A stretch of 9,257 nucleotides of DNA from Bacteroidaceae bacterium (lineage in GTDB: Bacteria; Bacteroidota; Bacteroidia; Bacteroidales; Bacteroidaceae): the NCBI GenBank assembly GCA_017466965.1, contig JAFTTD010000274.1:1-9257 (forward strand), written 5' to 3'. Under the pieces are notes generated by a model. The model was not told the origin of the DNA. It worked only from the letters and a program-made list of their open reading frames with translations, and made no database searches. How positions within the stretch are numbered: the stretch's first letter is position 1; every line of letters starts with the position of its first letter. Made by a program: the position numbers and the translations under genes. This document shows positions 1 through 7,244 of this stretch, one piece after another.

Positions 1-405
1 CTCGTTTGCGGAGCTTATAAAAATGCGTGTGCCGGGTCTGCGCTCGTACAGGTATTTCACGATGTTGAACATGTATCCTGGCAGACTGTCGTTGCTGATT
101 TCCTTCTTTGTTACTGCAAAGCGTTTGTGGCGCGGCATGGTGCCGGCAAGGTTGTTGATGTGTGCTGTCGGAAAGCTGAACAGGCAGTCTGTGCAGTCGT
201 CACCTGGCTTGTCGGCATGGATTTGAAGAACTACGGTTTTCGTTCCGTAGGGAAGTCTGTTGATGTCGCTGTATATCTGTTCTGCGCCGTTCCTGTCAGA
301 CACAAATTCTGTTTTATCCTGTTTTCTTATGTGCGTTTGTGACATTGTGCAGACTATGTTGCAGGTTATAAGCGTGATGCTTATGAATATATGTTTGATG
401 TCCAT
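1..405 (-). CDS. Exported protein of unknown function, 5' part only
   Basis: An open frame of 135 codons begins at ATG 405-403 and reaches the left edge without a stop. The first ~20 residues (MDIKHIFISITLITCNIVCT) are hydrophobic behind one Lys, like a signal peptide. Cys15 and Cys19 lie near its end, but neither sits in a good lipobox, so lipoprotein status is uncertain. The mature part is polar, with a closely spaced Cys pair (CTDC, about residues 75-78), a segment QIHADKPGDD before it, and YLYERRPGTRIFIS near the cut end. I do not recognise the family. Codon use looks like that of the neighbours, and the frame is co-directional with the two membrane-protein genes upstream, so I take it as a real gene and the plus-strand frames here as shadows. 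It starts 11 nt after the U-tract of a terminator-like hairpin and I find no separate promoter match, so it may depend on read-through. Confidence 0.7.
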   Translation of the reverse strand, partial: MDIKHIFISITLITCNIVCTMSQTHIRKQDKTEFVSDRNGAEQIYSDINRLPYGTKTVVLQIHADKPGDDCTDCLFSFPTAHINNLAGTMPRHKRFAVTKKEISNDSLPGYMFNIVKYLYERRPGTRIFISSANE

Positions 406-416
406 TTCCGTTTATG

Positions 417-478
417 AAAAAGAGGGAAGGGGAGTGTCTGTCGCTGCGTTGTGGCCAAGCTGCATACCCCCTTCCCTC
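417..478 (-). terminator. Terminator-like hairpin between minus-strand genes
   Basis: Read on the minus strand, 478-468 (GAGGGAAGGGG) pairs perfectly over 11 bp with 432-422 (CCCCTTCCCTC), followed at once by five U (421-417). The loop is long at 35 nt. It lies 28 nt past the stop of the membrane-protein gene and only 11 nt before the next start codon. It could therefore be a true terminator or a partial terminator that lowers expression of the distal gene. Confidence 0.6.
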
Positions 479-505
479 ATTGTTTGTTATGGTTTACCAG
501 TTTGT

Positions 506-1246
506 TTAGTAAGTCTTCACGTATCCGGAATCAGCGCTGTTTTCAGATGCAGATTCTGAATTTGGACTTATGATGTTCTTTGTGTCAAGATATGCTATCA
601 CAAATATAAACATTATAAGTGCGTATGCGAAATATATTCCGATGCAGCAGGCCATGAATCCTAATATGCAGAATACGAAAGAGAGCAGTCCGAGCAGGAA
701 CAAATTCCAGAAGTTTCCTTGAGTAGCTCTCCAGCTGTATTTGAACGATTCAATGAATCCGTCTTCCGGATGTTCTATCATTCGTATTGGCGCGAACATC
801 AGTCTGACGGCGAGGAATATGCCCGGAATGATGCACAACATGCTTCCTAATACAGTGATGATGCCGTAAACAATGCTTGTTGCTATGTAGAGGGCATAGG
901 TGTTCAGTGGAAGCTTGAAGGCATTGAAACTGATTTTTGCGTCGCTGTTCTTCACGAGCATAAGTGCCATGTTGAGGAATCCAACAGAAGCGATGGTCAT
1001 GATCAGGCTTGACAGGAGCTGTGTGAAATTATATCCTGGCATGCTTTCACCGAACTCTCTGATAAGTTCAGGGTCGTTGCTTTGTATTACATGCATGTAT
1101 TCTTTCCAAGGGAATGACATCGATGCCCCTAAGTTGGAAATGACTGATACTGCAAAAATCAATACGGCTATTACGATGCCATGCTTTTTTGTCAGTTCCC
1201 ATGCGCGGCTGACAATGTCTGAAATGTTGATTTCAATGTTGTTCAT
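506..1246 (-). CDS. Six-helix integral membrane protein, YciC/DUF975-like
   Basis: The 246-residue protein has hydrophobic segments at about 22-42, 76-97, 117-140, 142-155, 180-200 and 202-220. The central part carries a Pro-Gly turn after a helix (CIIPGIFLAVRLMFAP, 138-153), then a polar loop EHPEDGFIESFKYSWRATQG (158-177) and another helix pair. That layout resembles the loosely related YciC/DUF975 group of membrane proteins, which have no established biochemical role. The C-terminal ~25 residues are a hydrophilic Ser/Asn/Glu tail. Start at ATG 1246: no in-frame upstream ATG is better placed. It lies 63 nt after the DUF2752 gene on the same strand with no promoter match between them, so the two are probably cotranscribed. 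Automated annotation often gives proteins of this type an enzyme name, which nothing here supports. Confidence 0.8.
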   Translation of the reverse strand: MNNIEINISDIVSRAWELTKKHGIVIAVLIFAVSVISNLGASMSFPWKEYMHVIQSNDPELIREFGESMPGYNFTQLLSSLIMTIASVGFLNMALMLVKNSDAKISFNAFKLPLNTYALYIATSIVYGIITVLGSMLCIIPGIFLAVRLMFAPIRMIEHPEDGFIESFKYSWRATQGNFWNLFLLGLLSFVFCILGFMACCIGIYFAYALIMFIFVIAYLDTKNIISPNSESASENSADSGYVKTY

Positions 1247-1309
1247 AATTTGATGGTTTTATGTTAATTTGTTGTTTTGTTTGTCTCTCATGAATTTGTG
1301 TTCCTTTGC

Positions 1310-1675
1310 TTACAAGTTTCTTATTATGCCCCACAGAATGAAAAGGGCAAGTGCCGATATGATCACTTCGTTGCGATGACACCATTTCCCAATTCTGTTT
1401 TCTCTAACTCCAGGAAACACGGAACCTAAGAAAAGCATTGCAAAGTATGGCGTCGCTATCCATAGTCCGGGGTTATAATGCCATGCCGAAATCACGTCCC
1501 CATGAAATAGAGAGTGGATGCCACGCTGCATTCCGCACAATGGACACTGCCATCCTGTATATTGGTACAATGGGCATTTCAGAGGCCATGCCTCGCTTGC
1601 CGGCGAACCGAAATAAAGAGCCAGTCCTACTATGGCGATAGTAATGATTATGAACACTGTCATCTTGTTCGACAT
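1310..1675 (-). CDS. DUF2752 family small membrane protein
   Basis: The protein has 121 residues from ATG 1675. Helices are at about 5-22, 69-88 and 104-119. Between the first two lies the DUF2752 signature: Cys34-Pro, then TGWQCPLCGMQRG (40-52, Cys44 and Cys47), then HGDVISAWHYNPG (58-70), matching the family pattern TGxxCPxCGxxR...GDxxxAxxxNP. The paired cysteines could bind metal or form a disulfide; function is unknown for the family. The frame is open back to an ATG at 1750, but a near-perfect promoter lies at 1706-1737 on this strand, so transcription begins around 1699 and the longer start cannot be in the mRNA. The ATG at 1675 leaves a leader of roughly 24 nt with a purine-rich AGGAAG just before it. 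It is the first gene of the minus-strand unit. Confidence 0.85.
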   Translation of the reverse strand: MSNKMTVFIIITIAIVGLALYFGSPASEAWPLKCPLYQYTGWQCPLCGMQRGIHSLFHGDVISAWHYNPGLWIATPYFAMLFLGSVFPGVRENRIGKWCHRNEVIISALALFILWGIIRNL

Positions 1676-1705
1676 GTCTTCCTGTTCTTGAGTGTCAACT
1701 TTCGA

Positions 1706-1737
1706 CAAAAGTACAATGTTTTGTCGGATTTTGCAAA
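1706..1737 (-). promoter_or_regulatory. Promoter of the DUF2752/membrane protein unit
   Basis: On the minus strand TTTG (1737-1734), a 20-nt spacer and TACTTTTG (1713-1706) match the Bacteroidetes -33/-7 consensus TTTG-N19-21-TAnnTTTG with no mismatch. The expected transcript start, near 1699, fixes the DUF2752 start codon at 1675. Confidence 0.75.
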
Positions 1738-2135
1738 GAACAGTAAGCAAAATAATGAAAACGCTTACTTTTTTATTTTTGAATTTGTTGGAAAAAAGCC
1801 TATGGAATAACGGTGCGTAACTTTGGCAAAATGATGCGCAAAGTGTAGTAGTCCATTTTTTTATCCCGAAATATAATAATGCTTGTAATTTCTAACTCGT
1901 TGATTTATAGAGATTAAACAAGAGGTGTGGGAACGGCTCAGATAGGCTGTGAAAACAGTGCGCTGAAAATTTCTTTCCAGCGCACTGTAATAGAATTTCC
2001 AGCGCGCTGTTATAAAATTTTTAGTGCGCTGATAATTTTAGTGTTCAGGTGTTTTATTTTTTCGGGAAGGTTGTGGAGTGAAAATGTTATGACAAAAAGT
2101 CAAATCATCACTATGGAATATTTATTTTTCATGCG
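1738..2135. other. Divergent intergenic region upstream of recA
   Basis: This stretch lies between the minus-strand promoter and the recA promoter. It is A+T rich and has no convincing gene: the open frames here use rare-looking codons, have no family resemblance, and one (from 1927) runs through the repeat array and into recA in another frame. It holds a 22-bp-period repeat array (1956-2031), a lone -7-like TAACTTTG at 1818-1825 on the plus strand, and a weak A+T-rich hairpin at 1742-1769 followed by T residues. I see nothing else in it. Confidence 0.6.
1956..2031. repeat. Four 10-bp near-palindromes at exact 22-bp spacing
   Basis: The units are CAGTGCGCTG (1956-1965), CAGCGCACTG (1978-1987), CAGCGCGCTG (2000-2009) and TAGTGCGCTG (2022-2031). 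Starts are exactly 22 bp apart. The core is CAGYGCRCTG: unit 2 is the exact reverse complement of unit 1 and unit 3 is a perfect palindrome. The three 12-bp spacers are A+T rich and alike, with AATTT at nearly the same offset in each. The period is close to two helical turns, so the units face the same side of the DNA. The array ends 164 bp before recA. It could be an operator array or a dispersed intergenic repeat. Confidence 0.9.
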
Positions 2136-2168
2136 TGTGAGATTATTCATAATAAAGTATTATCTTTG
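2136..2168 (+). promoter_or_regulatory. recA promoter
   Basis: TATCTTTG at 2161-2168 is an exact TAnnTTTG -7 element. TGTG at 2136-2139 gives a -33 element with one mismatch and a 21-nt spacer. Transcription should begin near 2175, leaving a leader of about 20 nt. This rules out the in-frame TTG at 2166, which lies inside the -7 element. Confidence 0.7.
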
Positions 2169-2195
2169 CTCAAAAATTATAACAAACTATTTATT

Positions 2196-3242
2196 ATGGC
2201 AACAAATCAGAATCAGGCTCCGAACAATGAGAAATTGAAGGCATTGCAGGCAGCTATGGATAAGATAGAGAAGAATTTCGGGCGTGGCTCAATAATGAAA
2301 TTGGGAGACGACAGTATTGAAGCGGTTGAAGTTGTTCCTTCAGGCTCAATAGGATTGAATGCCGCTCTCGGTGTTGGCGGATACCCAAAGGGCAGAATAA
2401 TAGAAATATATGGTCCGGAATCTTCAGGAAAGACAACACTGGCTATTCATGCCATTGCTGAATGTCAGAAAAGCGGTGGAATAGCTGCGTTTATTGATGC
2501 GGAACATGCGTTTGACCGTTTTTATGCAGAGAAACTCGGCGTTGATGTCAACAATCTTTGGATTTCACAGCCTGACTGTGGTGAGCAGGCTCTTGAGATA
2601 GCAGACCAGCTCATTCGTTCTTCTGCTATTGACATCATTGTGGTGGATTCTGTTGCAGCGCTCACTCCGAAAGCAGAAATAGAAGGTGATATGGGTGACA
2701 ATAAAGTGGGGCTTCAGGCACGACTGATGAGTCAGGCGCTCAGAAAACTCACATCCACAATCAGCAAGACTAACACCACTTGCATATTCATCAACCAGTT
2801 GAGAGAAAAAATCGGCGTGATGTTCGGAAACCCTGAAACAACAACAGGAGGTAATGCGCTGAAGTTCTATTCTTCTGTTCGTCTTGACATACGCCGTGTG
2901 ACAAGCCTTAAGGATGGAGACGAAGTCATTGGAAACCAGGTGAGGGTTAAGATTGTGAAGAACAAGGTGGCTCCGCCATTCCGCAAGGCTGAGTTTGACA
3001 TAATGTTTGGCTCGGGCATTTCAAAGAGTGGCGAAATTATTGACCTTGGCGTACAGCTCGGCATTGTGAAGAAAAGCGGCAGCTGGTTCAGCTATAACGA
3101 CAGCAAACTGGCACAGGGGCGTGATGCAACAAAGCGCTTGATAGAGGACAATCCGGAACTTGCCGACGAGATAGAAGGACTGATTATGGCAAAGCTCACA
3201 GGCAAGCAACTTGAGATTGCTGATGAGGGCGATATGGCATAA
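2196..3242 (+). CDS. recA: DNA recombinase RecA
   Basis: The 348-residue protein is the normal RecA length. RecA polymerises on single-stranded DNA in an ATP-dependent way and drives homologous strand exchange and recombinational repair. All key parts are visible: Walker A GPESSGKT (73-80), catalytic Glu103 in [11 protein letters not shown] (101-111, the Bacteroidetes form of the usual EHALDxxYA), Walker B IDIIVVDS (145-152), loop L1 beginning EIEGDMGD (161-168), and Asn200-Gln201 followed by loop L2 ([18 protein letters not shown], 203-220). The C-terminal domain is acidic. The start MATNQNQ follows from the promoter position; an upstream TTG is excluded. No LexA-type operator is evident upstream; instead a 22-bp repeat array lies 164 bp away. 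The stop codon is immediately followed by the ATG of the LuxR-type gene, so the two are probably one transcript. Confidence 0.98.
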   Translation: MATNQNQAPNNEKLKALQAAMDKIEKNFGRGSIMKLGDDSIEAVEVVPSGSIGLNAALGVGGYPKGRIIEIYGPESSGKTTLAIHAIAECQKSGGIAAFIDAEHAFDRFYAEKLGVDVNNLWISQPDCGEQALEIADQLIRSSAIDIIVVDSVAALTPKAEIEGDMGDNKVGLQARLMSQALRKLTSTISKTNTTCIFINQLREKIGVMFGNPETTTGGNALKFYSSVRLDIRRVTSLKDGDEVIGNQVRVKIVKNKVAPPFRKAEFDIMFGSGISKSGEIIDLGVQLGIVKKSGSWFSYNDSKLAQGRDATKRLIEDNPELADEIEGLIMAKLTGKQLEIADEGDMA

Positions 3243-3848
3243 ATGGAACAGATGACTCCCCGCATAGCGATAATAGGGAATAATACGCTTCAGGCAATGG
3301 GTTTGAAATCAGTGCTTACCGAAATCATACCCATTGCCGAGGTATGTGCGTTTGCAACTCTTTCTGACATGGAAAAAGATGATGCCGACAGTTTTTTCCA
3401 TTATTTTGTTTCGGCACAGGCGGTTCTTGCCACACCTGATTTTTTTATTGAAAGGCGTCATAAGACAATAGTGCTTGTTGCTAACAATGCGACAGGGCAA
3501 CAGTTTTCAAATTTTCATACCCTTGACATCTGTCTGCCGGAGCATCAGCTTGTTAAATCTATACTTCTTATGCATCAGGCAAACCATCATGCAGGGCATG
3601 ACCATGGGTTCATTCCGCCGCACGGCAGAAGTGAGGCTATGATGGGTATTTCGCAACGGGAAGCGGAAGTGCTGGCTCTTGTGGTTAAGGGATTTATAAA
3701 TAAGGAGATTGCAGACAGACTGAACATTAGTCTTACCACTGTGATTACACACAGGAAGAACATTACGGACAAGCTGCAACTGAAGTCTGTTTCTGCTTTG
3801 ACTATATATGCTGTTACTCATGGAATCGTGAGTGTTGATGAAATATAA
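3243..3848 (+). CDS. LuxR/GerE-type regulator with degenerate receiver-like domain
   Basis: The protein has 201 residues. The C-terminal part (about 135-195) is a GerE helix-turn-helix: ISQREAEVLALVVKGFINKE (136-155) gives the conserved TxREx(E)VL...G..NKEIA pattern, and SLTTVITHRKNITDKL (163-178) is the recognition helix. The N-terminal ~110 residues begin like a receiver (RIAIIGNN, 7-14, and KTIVLVANN, 74-82) but lack the acidic pair after strand 1 and the phospho-acceptor Asp; where that Asp belongs the text reads SAQAVLATP (57-65). The linker is His-rich: H111, H115, H116, H119, H121 and H127. I infer a transcription factor not switched by ordinary phosphorylation. A metal or haem signal through the His cluster is possible but unproven. 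The ATG directly follows the recA stop with no gap. No clear hairpin terminator follows; only a T-run at 3864-3870. Confidence 0.85.
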   Translation: MEQMTPRIAIIGNNTLQAMGLKSVLTEIIPIAEVCAFATLSDMEKDDADSFFHYFVSAQAVLATPDFFIERRHKTIVLVANNATGQQFSNFHTLDICLPEHQLVKSILLMHQANHHAGHDHGFIPPHGRSEAMMGISQREAEVLALVVKGFINKEIADRLNISLTTVITHRKNITDKLQLKSVSALTIYAVTHGIVSVDEI

Positions 3849-3937
3849 CATTTACCCATCCCCTTTTTTTGAAAATTCTTTTTTCTTGATTTGTGCTTCT
3901 GGTCTTAGCTCTAAGGGTAAAATCATAATATATTAGG

Positions 3938-3969
3938 ATTGACCGGTAAGTGTTTTTATAGTTACTTTG
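3938..3969 (+). promoter_or_regulatory. Promoter of the TonB-dependent receptor gene
   Basis: ATTG at 3938-3941, a 20-nt spacer and TTACTTTG at 3962-3969 match the Bacteroidetes consensus with one mismatch in each element. The expected transcript start, near 3976, gives a leader of ~32 nt. The text TTACTTTGCACCC recurs with one change at 8148-8160. A near-dyad CTTAGCTCTAAG (3904-3915) sits about 22 bp upstream and could be an operator. Confidence 0.55.
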
Positions 3970-4007
3970 CACCCGATTTGAATTATAAGTAACTATTTAT
4001 TATACGG

Positions 4008-6383
4008 ATGAAAAAATTATTCTTCTTTGTAGCTGTTTATTGCATCAGCGCAATGGTGCTGAAAGCCGAAACTACGGAAGTGGACACAACGCGCGTCTAT
4101 GAAATAGGAGAGGTAGTGGTGTCGGCTGACCCCAAAACAGTGGGCGACTTGTCTCAACAGCCGTTTAGTTATAGCCGTATGTCTGAAAAGGACATTGAGC
4201 GTCTTGGAGTTCGTTCTCTGAAGGATGCTTCGGCATTTGTTCCAAACCTGTTTATGCCGGATTACGGCTCAAGGCTGACGAGTGCTATATATATAAGAGG
4301 TATAGGCTCACGCATAAATACCCCAGCTGTGGGACTATATGTTGATGATGCGGCATATTCAGACAAGTCTGCCTTTGATCTGTCTTTTCTTGGTGTTGAC
4401 CGTATAGAGGTGTTGCGAGGACCGCAGTCAACACTCTACGGACGAAACACAATGGGAGGACTGGTGAAAGTTTATACTCGTGACCCTCGTAGAGGAGGAA
4501 CAGAAATAAAACTGGGAGGCTCTACAAAAGATGCGCGTCGCTATATGCAGTTCCTCACATCTCATGCTTTGGGCAGTGATTTCAGTTTCAGCGTAGGCGG
4601 ATTTTATGATGCCAATGACGGATATAATCGTAATGCATACCTTGACAAACGTTCAAACGGAAGTGAGAGCGGAGGGGGCAAACTGCGCCTCTTGTATAAT
4701 CCGGAATCCAATCCAGGCTTTAAGATTGATTTCCAGACAAACTATGAGTACAGTGATGAAGATGGGTATGACTATTATTATACGGGTAATGGCGAGGACG
4801 AACGCTATGTTGACTATGTAGGCAAGATAGTGGAAGGAGAGCTTGGGGGCTATCGCAGAAGCTTGCTGAACTCTTCTTTGAAAGTGGAATCGGAACAGGA
4901 GAACTTTGTTGTCACATCTGTAACAAACTACCAGCATTTCACCGACCGTATGTTTATGGATCAGGACTTCTCTCCGCTGAGCATATTCACTCTCAAACAG
5001 AACCAGCGCAGCAATACTGTGGCTGAAGAACTGACATTCAAGAGCAGAGGCAAGAATCGTATTGATTGGACTGCTGGTGTGTATGCGTCATATCAGTGGC
5101 TCAATACAGATGCACCGGTAATGTTTGGAGAGGATGGCATACAGTCGTTGATTCAAGCAAATATAGACCGTGGATTTGCTGCAGCTAATGCCGCTATGAA
5201 CCCTATGGGCATGAGCCTGGCAATGAGCGTAAAGGATAAGGATATGACTGTTGACGGCGACTTTGATACACCCGTTCTTAACGGTGCTGTGTTCGGACAG
5301 GGTACGATAAAGGATATTTTAGCAGACGGGCTTGACCTTACGTTGGGTGTCAGAATTGACTATGAACATAATCGTATGGACTATAATTCCGGTGCTATCT
5401 CCAATTTTAATTTTAATATGAGCCGTGGTGGAAATCCTATGTATAATTACGACCTTTCCACCGAATCACGATATTCTGGACAGATAAAGAAGGGTTATAC
5501 TCAGGTCTTGCCAAAGATGGCATTGACATATCATGTGGATAAGGATAACCTTGTTTATGCCTCAGTTTCAAAGGGATTCCGTTCGGGAGGATACAACATC
5601 CAGATGTTCAGCGACTTGATACAGGCAAGCCTGCAAAATGACATGATGCGTACTTTGGCTGAAAAAATGCCTATGATGAATAATTTCATGAAGATAGGAG
5701 CAAATCCGTCGGCAGACTCAACAACTGTATTCAAACCGGAAACAAGCTGGAACTATGAATTAGGAACTCATCTCTCTCTCTTTGAAGGAAAACTAAGTTT
5801 GGATGCCGCTGTGTTCTATGTAGCTACGCGCGACCAGCAAATTGCGCGCTATGCTGAGAGCGGACTCGGAAGACAAATGGTGAATGCAGGCAAGAGTGAA
5901 AGCTATGGCTTGGATTTAGGATTGTCAACCTTCTTCAGCTTTGGTGACGACATACTGAATGTGAATGCTTCATACGGTTATACACATGCAACATTCAAGG
6001 ACTATGACGGAGGTGAAAGCAAAGGTGAAACCTTCGTGTATGACGGTAATTATGTGCCATTTGCACCGCAGCACACCATGTCGCTGGCGGCAGACTATAC
6101 AACGTATTTCTCTCGTAGCGTAATGAAAGCTCTTAGCGTCGGTGCAAATCTTACGGGCAGAGGAAGAACATACTGGACAGAGAACAACGATGTGTCACAG
6201 CCATTTTACATGCTTCTCGGAGGACACGTTACAGCTGATTTCGGATTGTTGAAAGTGAACCTTTGGGGAAAGAATCTGACACAAACAGATTATGTTCCAT
6301 TCTATTTTGAAAGTATGTCAAAAGGATTTGCACAGACATGCCGTCCTTTGCAGTTAGGGGTGGATGTTGTTTACAGGTTCTGA
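4008..6383 (+). CDS. TonB-dependent outer-membrane receptor
   Basis: The 791-residue protein has a signal peptide (about 1-20, cleaved after VLKA). A TonB-box-like EIGEVVVSA follows (32-40), then a plug domain (about 48-158) with VRSLKDASAFVPN (68-80), YIRGIGSR (95-102), VGLYVDD (108-114) and DRIEVLRGPQSTLYGRNTMG (131-150). The rest is a 22-strand-type barrel ending GVDVVYRF, with the terminal Phe recognised by the BAM machinery. There is no N-terminal carboxypeptidase-D-like domain and no SusD partner, so it is a FecA/CirA-style importer, not a SusC-type glycan transporter. The substrate is likely an iron complex, haem or a metal chelate, but no diagnostic ligand motif is visible. Two putative extracellular stretches are Met-rich (397-413 and 546-561). 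It has its own promoter and is closed by a strong terminator, so it is monocistronic. The LuxR-type gene next door could regulate it. Confidence 0.92.
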   Translation: MKKLFFFVAVYCISAMVLKAETTEVDTTRVYEIGEVVVSADPKTVGDLSQQPFSYSRMSEKDIERLGVRSLKDASAFVPNLFMPDYGSRLTSAIYIRGIGSRINTPAVGLYVDDAAYSDKSAFDLSFLGVDRIEVLRGPQSTLYGRNTMGGLVKVYTRDPRRGGTEIKLGGSTKDARRYMQFLTSHALGSDFSFSVGGFYDANDGYNRNAYLDKRSNGSESGGGKLRLLYNPESNPGFKIDFQTNYEYSDEDGYDYYYTGNGEDERYVDYVGKIVEGELGGYRRSLLNSSLKVESEQENFVVTSVTNYQHFTDRMFMDQDFSPLSIFTLKQNQRSNTVAEELTFKSRGKNRIDWTAGVYASYQWLNTDAPVMFGEDGIQSLIQANIDRGFAAANAAMNPMGMSLAMSVKDKDMTVDGDFDTPVLNGAVFGQGTIKDILADGLDLTLGVRIDYEHNRMDYNSGAISNFNFNMSRGGNPMYNYDLSTESRYSGQIKKGYTQVLPKMALTYHVDKDNLVYASVSKGFRSGGYNIQMFSDLIQASLQNDMMRTLAEKMPMMNNFMKIGANPSADSTTVFKPETSWNYELGTHLSLFEGKLSLDAAVFYVATRDQQIARYAESGLGRQMVNAGKSESYGLDLGLSTFFSFGDDILNVNASYGYTHATFKDYDGGESKGETFVYDGNYVPFAPQHTMSLAADYTTYFSRSVMKALSVGANLTGRGRTYWTENNDVSQPFYMLLGGHVTADFGLLKVNLWGKNLTQTDYVPFYFESMSKGFAQTCRPLQLGVDVVYRF

Positions 6384-6411
6384 CAAGGATGTCTGATATG
6401 AAATGATAATT

Positions 6412-6461
6412 CGTGTGTGCCAAAATGTATGTCAAAATTCATTTTGGCACACACGCTTTTA
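6412..6461 (+). terminator. Terminator of the TonB-dependent receptor gene
   Basis: A perfect 16-bp stem is formed by 6412-6427 (CGTGTGTGCCAAAATG) and 6440-6455, with a 12-nt loop, followed by CTTTTATAT. It lies 28 nt after the stop codon. The T-run is short, but the stem is long and G+C rich at its base. Confidence 0.85.
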
Positions 6462-6489
6462 TATATGTCGTGATAAATTCTTACCTTTG
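6458..6489 (+). promoter_or_regulatory. pfs promoter
   Basis: TACCTTTG at 6482-6489 is an exact TAnnTTTG match. TTTA at 6458-6461 gives a one-mismatch -33 element at 20 nt and overlaps the end of the preceding terminator. Transcription should begin near 6496, with a leader of ~50 nt. Confidence 0.65.
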
Positions 6490-6548
6490 CATAAGTATGG
6501 AATAATGCTGATTATACAATATATAATAACAGAAATAATTAAACGTTT

Positions 6549-7238
6549 ATGAAAATAGGTGTTTTGACAGCGATGGATTCTGAATATGCCCAACTTGCAT
6601 CTCTGATGGATGACAAGAAAGTATGTGAAGACGAACGCGGATTCAGATATACTATAGGAACTATGGGCGCAAACCAGCTGATATTGCGTCAATGCGGAAT
6701 AGGAAAGGTGAATGCGGCAATAGGTGCAGCAGAGCTGATACGTTCATATTCGCCAGATTGCATGATAAGCACAGGGGTGGCAGGAGGCATTGACAAATGT
6801 CTTGATGTGATGGATGTTGTTGTGAGTACAGGTATTGTATATCATGACGTATGGTGCGGAATGGGATGTGAAAAAGGACAGATACAAGGGATGCCTGTTT
6901 GTTTCAAATCTGAAGAAAGACTATATAATGCAGCGTCAAAGCTTAATCCGGAGAATGTGAAGATTCATCTTGGACTGATATGCACGGGAGACCAATTTAT
7001 AACAAGCAGGGATGAGTTGGACAAGATAAAGTCTGATTTTCCGGAAGGATTAGCTGTGGACATGGAGTCTGCCGCAATCGCGCAAACTTGCCATATCTAT
7101 GGTGTGCCGTTTGTAAGTTTCAGAATCATTAGTGATACTCCTGGGGCAGATGGGCATCAGCAGCAATATGAAAATTTCTGGGCGACATTGGCGGATAATT
7201 CTTTTGGCGTGACAAGAGATTTTCTTGCTTTGATATAA
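6549..7238 (+). CDS. pfs: 5'-methylthioadenosine/S-adenosylhomocysteine nucleosidase
   Basis: The 229-residue protein matches the usual Pfs/MtnN length. The cytosolic enzyme hydrolyses the glycosidic bond of S-adenosylhomocysteine and methylthioadenosine, releasing adenine and S-ribosylhomocysteine or methylthioribose. The sequence begins MKIGVLTAMDSEYAQL with Glu12 at the place of the E. coli catalytic acid. STGVAGG (74-80) lies in the phosphorylase fold, VDMESAAIA (170-178) holds the ribose-binding Met172-Glu173, and FRIISDTPG (191-199) holds the catalytic Asp196. The start is the first ATG after a Bacteroidetes promoter and gives the exact family N-terminus. luxS lies 178 nt downstream with no promoter match or terminator between, so the two steps of S-adenosylhomocysteine recycling are probably made from one message. 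Confidence 0.95.
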   Translation: MKIGVLTAMDSEYAQLASLMDDKKVCEDERGFRYTIGTMGANQLILRQCGIGKVNAAIGAAELIRSYSPDCMISTGVAGGIDKCLDVMDVVVSTGIVYHDVWCGMGCEKGQIQGMPVCFKSEERLYNAASKLNPENVKIHLGLICTGDQFITSRDELDKIKSDFPEGLAVDMESAAIAQTCHIYGVPFVSFRIISDTPGADGHQQQYENFWATLADNSFGVTRDFLALI

Positions 7239-7244
7239 TAAAGG

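Noticed and set aside
1..559. Plus-strand frames at the left end (23-226, 127-342, 260-559)
   Set aside because: They are shadows of the minus-strand exported-protein gene and of the terminator region; their peptides have no coherent domain.
1676..1750. Extended DUF2752 start at ATG 1750
   Set aside because: A consensus promoter at 1706-1737 lies downstream of that codon, and the extra 25 residues are polar and have no family counterpart.
1742..1774. Hairpin (AGTAAGC/GCTTACT) followed by T residues, a possible plus-strand terminator
   Set aside because: The stem is only 7 bp and A+T rich with a 14-nt loop, and no plus-strand gene lies upstream to be terminated.
1956..2031. CRISPR-like array of short repeats
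   Set aside because: The repeat core is only 10 bp and the spacers are 12 bp, similar to one another and A+T rich. No cas gene or leader is present. The pattern fits a tandem palindromic repeat.
2166..2195. Extended recA start at TTG 2166
   Set aside because: The codon lies inside the -7 promoter element (2161-2168), so it would not be in the mRNA. RecA normally begins at the ATG at 2196.
3850..3922. Long-range inverted repeat TTTACCC/GGGTAAA after the LuxR-type gene as a terminator
   Set aside because: The arms are 7 bp and separated by 57 nt without a T-tract after the second arm. This is likely chance.
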